Positions 35,672-42,328 of a stretch of 64,000 bases of DNA are shown here, one piece after another (position 1 is the first letter of the stretch; every line of letters starts with the position of its first letter). Location of the stretch: assembly GCA_009775125.1 (NCBI GenBank), contig VSPD01000007.1:8897-72896 (forward strand), written 5' to 3'. This DNA is from Muribaculaceae bacterium (GTDB lineage: Bacteria; Bacteroidota; Bacteroidia; Bacteroidales; Muribaculaceae). The translations under genes and the position numbers were made by a program. Under the pieces are notes generated by a model. That model ran no database searches. It was not told the origin of the DNA and saw only the letters and a program-made list of their open reading frames with translations.

Positions 35672-35770
35672 CCCCCACGCCCCCTCCACGATGGATTTTG
35701 CGCTCGTGCCCGGGTGCATTGGCACGGCTGCACCCCATTCCCGACAACCTTCTTTCGGGGGGCGTGGGGG
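35672..35770. repeat. GC-rich long inverted repeat
   Basis: 13-bp perfect arms of five C, ACG, five C (35672-35684) and the complement (35758-35770), enclosing a nested 6-bp pair (CGTGCC/GGCACG). In an otherwise AT-rich gap this stands out. It may be an origin, a cruciform or an RNA element. Confidence 0.55.
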
Positions 35771-35849
35771 CGAGGCTAAAACGCCCGGTGAAGTGTCACT
35801 AACTCGATTACCGTAATCGACCTTGTGTCGCTTTGTTTTACAAAGAATA

Positions 35850-35881
35850 TTTGTCAATGCTATTGACAATAGCTAACTTTG
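35850..35881 (+). promoter_or_regulatory. Plus-strand promoter with palindromic operator
   Basis: TTTG (35850-35853), 20 bp, TAACTTTG (35874-35881). The spacer carries TTGTCAAT-GCT-ATTGACAA (35851-35869), an 8-bp-arm palindrome, so the promoter is probably repressed by a dimeric regulator. It reads toward the minus-strand early operon; no plus-strand protein longer than about 14 codons follows. Confidence 0.5.
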
Positions 35882-35995
35882 CATGTATAATGGAGCGTTT
35901 TTGCGTGTACGCATACGCAGAAACGTATATATAAGACTCCAATAGGTTAAAACTATATAGAATAGAATGGTTTGCTACCCGAAAAGAGCAACCAA

Positions 35996-36030
35996 AAGCG
36001 GCGCACCGTTGTGATAACGATGCGCCGCTT
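35996..36030 (-). terminator. Terminator of the small early operon
   Basis: 10-bp perfect stem (AAGCGGCGCA/TGCGCCGCTT) with a nested CGTT/AACG pair, followed on the minus strand by TTTT. Lies 26 bp past the stop of the 36056 gene. Confidence 0.65.
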
Positions 36031-36055
36031 GCTTTGGCGAGATGATTGAAAATGT

Positions 36056-36535
36056 TCAATCTACAGGGGAGACAGAACCGAGCAGCCAGCCGACTTTGTG
36101 ATTAGTCATGGCAGTGCAATATCCGAGATACAGCATAGCCTCGGCGACGTCGTTGAGTTCGATGTCGACCATTTCAGCAAGGTCGACAATGATTTCCTGG
36201 CTTGTACGCACTTCCATGGTCTTAGGATTGAAATTACCCCGGTTCATGGGGCGGTAGCCGGAGAGATAGCCCTCGATGATGGCAGTGAAGCGAGGAGCTT
36301 CTTTTTCTTGGTTTTCTTCCATAGGTGTTGAGATATTGAAATTTTTAATAGCGTTGTTGATATGATCGCGGAGAATGGGGAGGTCGGCCAGTTCGTTAAG
36401 AGCAAGAGTGCCGAGCGAATATCCGTCGGCCGCGGCTCGGATAACAGGGTGAAAGATTGTTCGCCCGGTAACATCATCATCATCGAAGGCACGAACCTCG
36501 ATCATGATTGTCGGCACGGTGGTAAGACGGCTCAT
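36056..36535 (-). CDS. Early phage protein, unknown
   Basis: 159 residues, helical, acidic. Overlaps the upstream gene by 4 nt and is the last of four tightly coupled genes reading from the 37704 promoter. The start is ambiguous, with a second Met at residue 11. No domain recognised. Confidence 0.5.
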   Translation of the reverse strand: MSRLTTVPTIMIEVRAFDDDDVTGRTIFHPVIRAAADGYSLGTLALNELADLPILRDHINNAIKNFNISTPMEENQEKEAPRFTAIIEGYLSGYRPMNRGNFNPKTMEVRTSQEIIVDLAEMVDIELNDVAEAMLYLGYCTAMTNHKVGWLLGSVSPVD

Positions 36536-36774
36536 TCCTCACCTCCTTCCTCGGATTGAGCAGCGAGTTTTCCAGCTATATAGGAATCTGCTCCTTTTAC
36601 GGTACAAGCTTGAGTGCCGTAGCACCATACCGGTTCTTTGCCGATAATCTCCAGTTTGGAGTTTAGCCATACGCGATAAACGTATGGGAATTTGTGAGCC
36701 TTTTTTGCATCTTTGAGAGTTTTGAACAGCGTAGATGATTTTTCTTCCCAAAAGGCTTTTAGTATTTCGCTCAT
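36532..36774 (-). CDS. Small early phage protein, unknown
   Basis: 80 residues, helical N-terminus, basic middle (KDAKKAHKFPYVYRVW). Four-base overlaps on both sides show it belongs to the coupled operon. A small DNA- or protein-binding role is possible; there is no motif. Confidence 0.5.
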   Translation of the reverse strand: MSEILKAFWEEKSSTLFKTLKDAKKAHKFPYVYRVWLNSKLEIIGKEPVWCYGTQACTVKGADSYIAGKLAAQSEEGGEE

Positions 36775-37067
36775 TTCTCACCTCCTTTCTTCAAGTGGTA
36801 GGCATGACCGTCGGCAGACAGCTCATAAGGACCAAAGCCGGTATGGTCGTACCTGTCACCGTTCGGGAGCGTCATGCCGAGGTATTCCCATCGGCGGAGA
36901 TAGTCATTGTAGACATAGAGCATAACTTGCTCATTGCGCTCCCGGGCGAGTTGTTGATGGCGACGACGGATATAGACATAATCGCCACGGCCGGATTCGA
37001 TTTCTACACGAGAAACGCGAGCCGGATAAAGGAACGACTCAAAGCGGTAGTGAACAGTGTCAGCCAT
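36771..37067 (-). CDS. Small early phage protein, unknown
   Basis: 98 residues from the Met at 37067 (MADTVHYRF); the ATG overlaps the stop of the gene before in a TAATG junction, which fixes the start. Rich in Tyr and Arg (YVYIRRRHQQLARERNEQ). Unknown function. Confidence 0.5.
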   Translation of the reverse strand: MADTVHYRFESFLYPARVSRVEIESGRGDYVYIRRRHQQLARERNEQVMLYVYNDYLRRWEYLGMTLPNGDRYDHTGFGPYELSADGHAYHLKKGGEK

Positions 37068-37459
37068 TATTCCGCACCTCCTTTCTTGACAGCTTTGAAA
37101 TCGGCGAGAGTGGCGCGGAGGGCCCACACGATGCCCCAGGGCATAGCATAGAGACAATCAGAGGCCACGGCTTCACCGGCGACGATGTTGTCCTCGATGG
37201 TGATGTTATGCCACCAAATGAAGCAGATGAGCACAGCAGCCACGGCCATAGAAACCTTTTCGCAGAAAGCGACACGGAGAATGTTCCGAGGCGTACAGTT
37301 GCACTTAGTCCAGCTCCAAGCCATCGAGAGGGCGCGGGAGAGGCGCATGCCGAGGGTTGATGACTGGCGCAGAGATAGCGCATTGAGAATCACGACGGGC
37401 GAGTTAGAGCGGCGCCCGGGCGCTTTGAATAGAATGGTTTGATACATAACGCTTGGCAT
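37067..37459 (-). CDS. Early phage protein with membrane segment
   Basis: 130 residues, or 126 from the Met at 37447. A hydrophobic helix (VSMAVAAVLICFIWWH) lies in the middle, and the protein is otherwise basic. First gene behind the structured leader: its first ATG (37457-37459) falls inside the distal arm of the 22-bp leader hairpin, so translation may be blocked when that stem forms. Function unknown. Confidence 0.5.
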   Translation of the reverse strand: MPSVMYQTILFKAPGRRSNSPVVILNALSLRQSSTLGMRLSRALSMAWSWTKCNCTPRNILRVAFCEKVSMAVAAVLICFIWWHNITIEDNIVAGEAVASDCLYAMPWGIVWALRATLADFKAVKKGGAE

Positions 37460-37700
37460 TATGAGTTTTACAGCAATAGGCAGACATAAAAACGGCTACC
37501 TTTCCGTTGCTGTAAAACTCATAATGCCTGTCCCAGAGGGACGATTAAGGGTTTTCGGAAAGGTAGCCGTAGAGGGCTACAATATGTTTTGGTCACGACA
37601 CTAATGTCGGGAGCAAATGGGCATAAAAAAAAGCCCAATGGTGTCGAGCGTCTAAACCTCCGCTCCAGGTGACAGGCAAACTGTCATGAGTTTTACAGCA
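37455..37700 (-). ncRNA. Structured 5' leader or small RNA with interlocked stems
   Basis: Two perfect inverted repeats interlock: 22 bp (37455-37476 with 37507-37528) and 14 bp (37493-37506 with 37556-37569), in the order A-B-A'-B'. Read on the minus strand, the 14-bp stem is followed directly by TTTTTAT, a terminator form. A 15-bp copy of part of arm A (ATGAGTTTTACAGCA) recurs at 37686-37700, next to the expected RNA start. Further small hairpins: CGACA-CTAA-TGTCG and TGGGC...GCCCA. This suits an attenuator or a roughly 210-nt small RNA. Confidence 0.55.
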
Positions 37701-37703
37701 TTG

Positions 37704-37734
37704 CAAAGTTACGACAAAGTGATGACACTACAAA
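37704..37734 (-). promoter_or_regulatory. Early promoter of the structured-leader operon
   Basis: Minus strand TTTG (37731-37734), 19 bp, TAACTTTG (37704-37711), an exact match. The spacer shares GTGTC and TTTGTCG with the promoter at 38700-38730, so both may answer to the same phage or host factor. Confidence 0.7.
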
Positions 37735-37755
37735 ATGATTTTGCGAAAAAATTTT

Positions 37756-38676
37756 TTAGGCGTTCAGCATTTCAAGGAAATCAGCTTCATCGATGATTTC
37801 AATGGGGCGTCCGGCAGCACGGTATTTTTCTGCAGTTTTCATTTTTCCGCTAAGGCCTTTTTCCCCAACGACACGAAGATCCTGGACTCCTACAACGAGG
37901 AGGTCTGTTTCTTGAGTGAGCCGTTCCGGAGCGTTGCCACCAATCTTCACAACTGCGGCTCGCGCTTCGTCGCGCTTCATTGAATCCATCTTTCCGGTGA
38001 ATACTACATTCATGCCGAAAAGCGGATTATCCGGGCGTGCATCGACGGCCACAGAGGAAGAATCGAACGTTTGGTATTTTCGATTTGAGTAGTCACGTAG
38101 GCAAAGTGATGGCGTAAACTCCCCGGGCGCAATAACACCAGGCTTTATTTTGGCCGAAATGAAGAAGTCATTAAAGATTGTTTCATTAGCTTCAGAAAGT
38201 CCACGGAGTGCAAGCTCACACCAGCGTTTAGCGATGCCCACCGGGTCATCGGTATAGATGCAATCGTTATAAAGCTTATAGTTGAGATAGTCGAAGCTAT
38301 ATGAAACCTCGTTGAGCGTGCGACGACAAATCGCCTTGGCGTTGCAATAAGCGATTGGCTTGAAGTCAATGCCAAGACGTGTGAGCGTTCCGTAGAGTGA
38401 GCGAGCGGAGTTCCCTTCAGCAGACGAAACGGCCATGTCGAACTTGCTGAACAGCTCCTGAACTCGTGGCCACTGTGCCGAGAATGGAGCGAACGATTCA
38501 ACCTGTGAGCGAGTGATGCCCGACATTACCATCAGGAAAGGAGCTTCAGGGTTGAAGAAAAATTCTTGTGGAGGTTGCTGCTGGCCATCAACAACCGGGA
38601 TAATTATGAGGTGGCAAATGCTGTTTTGCGCCTCATTCACGTTTTCGGCGTGAAAGAAAATGAAAGAAGGAGTCAT
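37756..38676 (-). CDS. BRCT protein with a decayed DnaQ-like exonuclease domain
   Basis: 306 residues from the Met at 38676, which fits the promoter 24 bp upstream. Residues 1-175 follow the outline of DnaQ-type exonucleases (SICHLIIIPVVDG, MSGITRSQVESFAPF, WPRVQELF, YTDDPVGIAKRWCELAL), but the DxE motif reads HAE and the second Asp region reads SAEGNSAR, so it is probably inactive. Residues 215-306 form a BRCT domain (NPLFGMNVVFTGKM...DLLVVGVQDL). Such a protein may bind DNA ends or partner proteins in replication. Confidence 0.75.
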   Translation of the reverse strand: MTPSFIFFHAENVNEAQNSICHLIIIPVVDGQQQPPQEFFFNPEAPFLMVMSGITRSQVESFAPFSAQWPRVQELFSKFDMAVSSAEGNSARSLYGTLTRLGIDFKPIAYCNAKAICRRTLNEVSYSFDYLNYKLYNDCIYTDDPVGIAKRWCELALRGLSEANETIFNDFFISAKIKPGVIAPGEFTPSLCLRDYSNRKYQTFDSSSVAVDARPDNPLFGMNVVFTGKMDSMKRDEARAAVVKIGGNAPERLTQETDLLVVGVQDLRVVGEKGLSGKMKTAEKYRAAGRPIEIIDEADFLEMLNA

Positions 38677-38699
38677 AAGAATAGAATGGTTGTTTTTCG

Positions 38700-38730
38700 C
38701 AAAGATACGACAAATCAGCGACACAACAAA
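38700..38730 (-). promoter_or_regulatory. Early promoter of the BRCT gene
   Basis: Minus strand TTTG (38727-38730), 19 bp, TATCTTTG (38700-38707). Predicted RNA start near 38693, giving a short leader to the Met at 38676. Confidence 0.7.
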
Positions 38731-38788
38731 AAGCCCCCACCGGTGAAGGTGAGGGCCGAACCGCTCTTGAAATGAAATGGAGTGCTAA

Positions 38789-39187
38789 TCAAACAAGACG
38801 AAGAGCGGCCAGTTCTGTGCCGAGGCGATGAATGCCGGCCTCTATTTTTTCGAGCTGCTTGTCGGAGATTGGTGTGTCGCCTATGCGATATTGACGCATG
38901 AGGCTGTCATTGATTCCGAGATAGCGGCCAAGGGCGCTGACGTTAAACATCGAGTAATACTCGAAGAGCGAGGAGATGTCGAAGCGGAAGTCAATTTCCT
39001 CGTCAAGGAAGGCGGGAATGTCATCGCCAATTTCTTTGTATGTCTGAAGTATTTCATCAAGCGAGTTGAAGAAATCTTCTTTGGCCTCTTTAACGGTGTT
39101 GCCTGTACCGATGAGCTGCACTTTATCGCCGGTGGTATTGTAGGCGATATATGTGCCGTCCGATTGTTTTTCGATGCTTACTTTCAT
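38789..39187 (-). CDS. hicB: HicB-type antitoxin
   Basis: 132 residues. N-terminal partial RNase H-like HicB fold (DGTYIAYNTTGDKVQLIGTG, TVKEAKEDFFNSLDEIL) and a C-terminal helix-turn-helix (VSALGRYLGINDSLMRQY). It binds and blocks HicA and represses its own operon. Lies 71 bp after hicA. Confidence 0.85.
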   Translation of the reverse strand: MKVSIEKQSDGTYIAYNTTGDKVQLIGTGNTVKEAKEDFFNSLDEILQTYKEIGDDIPAFLDEEIDFRFDISSLFEYYSMFNVSALGRYLGINDSLMRQYRIGDTPISDKQLEKIEAGIHRLGTELAALRLV

Positions 39188-39258
39188 ATCAAGGGGTGTT
39201 AATGGGTTATTGAATATTGTTAAAAAGAGAGGGAGGGGAGCGCCCTCCCCCTCTTGTG

Positions 39259-39438
39259 TTAGAAGCCGATTTGCTTTTTTAGAGCTTTCATCAGCCCGGG
39301 CCTGATTTCCTGCGAGCCGTGTCTTTCGACTATCAGACGCTCGCCGGAGTCATTGACGTAGATGTCGTGTTTCTTACCGTGGGTGTACAATCTGTAGCCC
39401 TTTTCGGTGGCGATTTTAATCAGTTCTTTCCATTTCAT
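39259..39438 (-). CDS. hicA: HicA-type mRNA interferase toxin
   Basis: 59 residues, dsRBD-like fold: MKWKELIKIATEKGYRL, then THGKKHDIYVND and VERHGSQEIRPGL. The His of RHGSQEI is the expected catalytic residue. It cleaves mRNA when free of HicB. The order toxin then antitoxin is the classical one. In a prophage it may stabilise the element or act in phage exclusion. Confidence 0.85.
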   Translation of the reverse strand: MKWKELIKIATEKGYRLYTHGKKHDIYVNDSGERLIVERHGSQEIRPGLMKALKKQIGF

Positions 39439-39469
39439 TATGTCAATGTTCTTGTTTTGATTAGCACTA

Positions 39470-39501
39470 CAAAGTTATAACATTTTCGTTATACCGCCAA
39501 A
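39470..39501 (-). promoter_or_regulatory. hicAB promoter with two operator-like sites
   Basis: Minus strand TTTG (39498-39501), 20 bp, TAACTTTG (39470-39477). The spacer holds ATAAC-N6-GTTAT (39478-39493), and a similar word, ATAACGAAAACGTGAT, lies at 39518-39533, a likely HicB operator pair. Confidence 0.6.
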
Positions 39502-39551
39502 TTTTTCAGTGAAAAAATAACGAAAACGTGATATTTTTTATTCGAGGCCGT

Positions 39552-39659
39552 TCATGGCCGGACACAACCCCGATTCAGCCACAAATCAATGCGGTCGCGT
39601 AGCGTCAGCTTGTGTGGCGGAGGCGGCGGTACGCCGCATTTTATCTTCGGTAATGGCAT
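39552..39659 (-). CDS. Small proline-rich ORF coupled to the antirepressor
   Basis: 35 codons starting at a TAATG junction with the stop of the antirepressor gene, so it could be translated by re-initiation. Peptide begins MPLPKIKCGVPPPPPHKL. Only the junction supports it; it is too short to judge by composition. Confidence 0.35.
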   Translation of the reverse strand: MPLPKIKCGVPPPPPHKLTLRDRIDLWLNRGCVRP

Positions 39660-40171
39660 TATAGAAACAATGTCGGCTGTGGATTGAGTCGTTCGGAGCG
39701 GAGCTTCGCCAGAGATTCCTCGGCTTTCCTCTTGCGGGTCTTGGCCTCTTTCTCGTCGGTAATGGCGGTGTTGATCTGCTTCAGCAGTTCAATCTCGGCA
39801 TTGTTCGTCTCGATGGTGCGACGCATTGACCCTGTGAAATGCTCATAAAGCACATCGTAGCATTCGGCCTGATACTTCTCCACCGACGGGCGAGCTTTCT
39901 CCGACACGAGCGAAGCATCGATTGAGAATAACCACCCATAGGTGTATTTCAGTGGTAAGCATAGCATTTCACGCTCTTTCTCATCGTTGGCAACTGTGGT
40001 TATGGCAACCATAGTTGAAGCCAATAACGGGTGCCGTAGGATACGCTGACGCTGTGCAGCGAAGTCCACGCCGATAGCGGTGCAGATTGGTTTGATAGGG
40101 ACGTAAATGTCCCCACCCTTTTCAACGGCCACAATGTCGATGCCGTTGATTTTGGTGATTGAGTTGGTCAT
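39659..40171 (-). CDS. Phage antirepressor-like protein (P22_AR_N type)
   Basis: 170 residues from the Met at 40171, which overlaps the upstream stop by 4 nt. Residues 1-115 match the P22 antirepressor N-domain: GIDIVAVEKGGDIYVPIKPICTAIG (split over the first helix), AAQRQRILRHPLL and MLCLPLKYTYGWLFSID. A coiled C-terminus follows. It may counter the prophage repressor during induction. Confidence 0.8.
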   Translation of the reverse strand: MTNSITKINGIDIVAVEKGGDIYVPIKPICTAIGVDFAAQRQRILRHPLLASTMVAITTVANDEKEREMLCLPLKYTYGWLFSIDASLVSEKARPSVEKYQAECYDVLYEHFTGSMRRTIETNNAEIELLKQINTAITDEKEAKTRKRKAEESLAKLRSERLNPQPTLFL

Positions 40172-40593
40172 TTTGTTGGTAAGAATAAAACGGGGAATAA
40201 ATCTCGGAGGACAGAGCCATTCACGCAATAGCCACTGAATGACTTGTCCGCCTTGACGAGTTTAAAATCTCGGTTGTTGTATGACGTGGTGCAGAACTCC
40301 AGCACCTTTTCGGAACCGACTTGCTGACCGTTTTGCCATAGTGTGTAACGGCCATGGCAAAACTGAACCTGAGAGGGGTCAACTTCTACTGAGAGGCACA
40401 CATCAAAATCGACGATACCTGAGAGCTGGTGCTTCCGCTTCTCCGGGTCGCCCACGAAAAAGCAGAAGCCAACGGCTGTTGTCGCTTGATAGCCTCTCTC
40501 AGCGCCGTGGTCTTTCTCGTTAACGAGAGGTTCCCCGGCCATATACTTGTCATACTCGACTTGCGAGCAAAAGCGGTGCAGGATCATAATCAA
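40168..40593 (-). CDS. Early phage protein, unknown
   Basis: 141 residues with alternating hydrophobic and charged stretches; HRFCSQVEYDKYMAGEPL at the start looks like proteins with an ART-like fold, but I cannot support that. Four-base overlap with the antirepressor start shows coupling. Confidence 0.45.
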   Translation of the reverse strand: MIMILHRFCSQVEYDKYMAGEPLVNEKDHGAERGYQATTAVGFCFFVGDPEKRKHQLSGIVDFDVCLSVEVDPSQVQFCHGRYTLWQNGQQVGSEKVLEFCTTSYNNRDFKLVKADKSFSGYCVNGSVLRDLFPVLFLPTK

Positions 40594-40632
40594 TCTTCTT
40601 CTGATTCATACCATTCTACTCCGTTGTATTTT

Positions 40633-40842
40633 TTATCGGCTTTCCCATGGATTGCGATCAGGTTCTGAGATGTTGAAGCAATCCACCATGCGGACTTCCT
40701 TGAAGCCGTCGGCTTTGTAATTAGAAAGAGCCGAGTCGATGCGCTGTTCAAGACGTTCGCCGTTTTCCACTGCGAACACACGGCATTCAGTGTGCCGGAA
40801 GTCTTTACCATCGGCGAGGTCGAAGATTACTTTGAAAATCAT
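40633..40842 (-). CDS. Small early phage protein, unknown
   Basis: 69 residues, MIFKVIFDLADGKDFRHTEC with an Arg/Glu-rich middle; overlaps the upstream gene by 4 nt. No domain. Confidence 0.45.
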   Translation of the reverse strand: MIFKVIFDLADGKDFRHTECRVFAVENGERLEQRIDSALSNYKADGFKEVRMVDCFNISEPDRNPWESR

Positions 40843-41102
40843 ACTTCCATTTTGGGATTAGGTTGAACTCCACCGCGCTGAGCCAGTATATCAAAGCCTT
40901 TCATCAAATCTTTAAGATATTTTGGGAGCATGTACCTTACTTGTGGGGTTTGCTCAAGTTGTTGTAGAATGTGGTAAACTGCGGTTTGATAACCGTTGAG
41001 AAATGCGCCGCACATGTGTTTCAAGCCTTGGGCTTTGGCGTCTTTCTCATAGCTGACGGCCAGATCCATAAGGAGGTCAGCAAATTCTTCCGAGAAGTCC
41101 AT
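40839..41102 (-). CDS. Small early phage protein, unknown
   Basis: 87 residues, helical, acidic N-terminus (MDFSEEFADLLMDLAVSYEK). Spaced 2 bp from the membrane-protein gene before it and overlapping the next by 4 nt. No domain recognised. Confidence 0.45.
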   Translation of the reverse strand: MDFSEEFADLLMDLAVSYEKDAKAQGLKHMCGAFLNGYQTAVYHILQQLEQTPQVRYMLPKYLKDLMKGFDILAQRGGVQPNPKMEV

Positions 41103-41104
41103 GA

Positions 41105-41326
41105 TTATTTGCGATGTTTAGCGAAGTATGACAATATCATCAGACACATGCCGATGAGGCCCAGGGCGAGCAGGAAGAGGAGGGACGGAATCCACAGTGG
41201 TGCGGTAATCCACCACCACGACCACATCAGGAGGCCGCAGAATTTTAGCACCACGAAGGCGAGGAAAGTGGCAACGGCCACGATGAAGATTACTGCCGTT
41301 GCGGTTGATGATTGTTTTTTGTTCAT
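41105..41326 (-). CDS. Small two-span membrane protein, unknown
   Basis: 73 residues with hydrophobic helices at about 9-27 and 33-63 (long, possibly two spans) and a basic end (AKHRK). Early expression of a small membrane protein suggests superinfection exclusion or host takeover, without proof. Confidence 0.5.
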   Translation of the reverse strand: MNKKQSSTATAVIFIVAVATFLAFVVLKFCGLLMWSWWWITAPLWIPSLLFLLALGLIGMCLMILSYFAKHRK

Positions 41327-41336
41327 TTGATTAATT

Positions 41337-41693
41337 CTATTTGATTGTGGTTATTTTGTCGTTAACATAATCATAGAGCTTGCCGTCGATGATCGAGGCG
41401 TATTCATCGCCGCGTTCATGGGCGGCGAAGGTGCAGAGGTCGATGCGGTCGAACTTCCCATCGAGCGACGTGGCGATTGTTTGTATCGTGCTGACCGAGG
41501 CACGTTCCGAACTGGCGACACGGACGAAGTAGCCCTGTGGCTGCTTCTCCACGATAGTAAAGCCTTCGGGGAGCGAGAGGGATTCGACTGATGCCACATC
41601 GGCCGATGGCGGCGCCGATGCTTCTTTATGATCGCTTGCCGCCGTGCAGCCTACCAAAGCGAGCGTGAACAGAATGGTGAGTTTGTTAAGCAT
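41337..41693 (-). CDS. Early lipoprotein, unknown
   Basis: 118 residues with a lipoprotein signal: hydrophobic TILFTLALVGC, Cys at 16. The rest is a small beta-rich domain (IVEKQPQGYFVRVASSERA). A surface lipoprotein made from a prophage often changes susceptibility to other phages; here that is conjecture. Confidence 0.55.
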   Translation of the reverse strand: MLNKLTILFTLALVGCTAASDHKEASAPPSADVASVESLSLPEGFTIVEKQPQGYFVRVASSERASVSTIQTIATSLDGKFDRIDLCTFAAHERGDEYASIIDGKLYDYVNDKITTIK

Positions 41694-41704
41694 ATTGTGG
41701 AAAT

Positions 41705-42052
41705 TTAAAAGAGCTGGGCTTGGATTAGAGATGATTCAGCCCTAACGATAGCCTCGCGAGTTTCCTGTTGGAAATACGAGAGGTAGAGCTTCATGAAGCC
41801 AACTGCGTAGAGTTGAGCTTCGCGTTGTGTTTTGAAAAGGCCATTTTCAGCCGAGGTGCGCAGCATTGATTGCCGCCCATTTTTCCAATAGACTATGAAG
41901 CCATACACCCAACGCCCATCCGGGAGCAATGAGGTTTGAATGGCGATGGACTCTTCCCGGCTATCGGTTACCGACCAAGAGGCTTGTGCCTCTACCGGGG
42001 CAACATCGTCGAGACACTCGGTTTTAAGATACTCGTAGGGATTTTTGCTCAT
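41705..42052 (-). CDS. Early phage protein, unknown
   Basis: 115 residues: WSVTDSREESIAIQTSLLPDGRW and VYGFIVYWKNGRQSM, beta strands, then a helical end. It overlaps the DnaA-C-like gene by 29 nt. No family recognised. Confidence 0.45.
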   Translation of the reverse strand: MSKNPYEYLKTECLDDVAPVEAQASWSVTDSREESIAIQTSLLPDGRWVYGFIVYWKNGRQSMLRTSAENGLFKTQREAQLYAVGFMKLYLSYFQQETREAIVRAESSLIQAQLF

Positions 42053-42326
42053 TATACATCAACTTAACACGGTTAAACTTGTCACGGAACACCTTGGAAA
42101 TATCCATCGTATTGAGTGCATTGTGACGTGATTTAAGGATAGCTCCACGTTTGCGGTGCAACACCCATGAGGTTGCTTCATCGGTTGCGCCGTCATGCGA
42201 CAGGAGCAGCACGATGAGCATTCGAGCCTCGACTGCCGGCCATCGACGGCTCGGCGAAAGGATTGTTGATTTAGGCACCCCGGTGACTTTACTGACTACC
42301 GAGATTGCGAGTTCGTTGTCGCTCAT
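42024..42326 (-). CDS. DnaA C-terminal-like DNA-binding protein
   Basis: 100 residues. VVSKVTGVPKSTILSPSRRWPAVEARMLIVLLL and ATSWVLHRKRGAILKSR (each seen in parts) follow the helix order of the DnaA domain IV that binds origin boxes, with SRR before the long helix. It lies 2 bp after the primase gene, so an origin-recognition role is likely. The ATPase part of DnaA is absent. Confidence 0.55.
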   Translation of the reverse strand: MSDNELAISVVSKVTGVPKSTILSPSRRWPAVEARMLIVLLLSHDGATDEATSWVLHRKRGAILKSRHNALNTMDISKVFRDKFNRVKLMYNEQKSLRVS

Positions 42327-42328
42327 AA

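Larger units (their letters stand above)
35204..35995. other. Non-coding regulatory gap between early and late modules
   Basis: About 790 bp without a believable gene. From left to right: AT-rich sequence with repeated GTAC words (for example CCGTACATTTGTACGG near 35340), a parS-like site (35590-35605), a GC-rich block with a 13-bp inverted repeat (35672-35684/35758-35770), a 17-bp hyphenated palindrome (35804-35820), and a plus-strand promoter with operator (35850-35881). Such content suits a replication, partition or packaging locus. Confidence 0.5.

Noticed and set aside
35349..35816. Two plus-strand frames in the early/late gap
   Set aside because: AT- and GC-driven composition, no promoter directly before them, and one begins within the parS-like site.
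37455..37700. CRISPR-like array
   Set aside because: The repeats are inverted or single partial copies, with no regular spacers and no cas genes.
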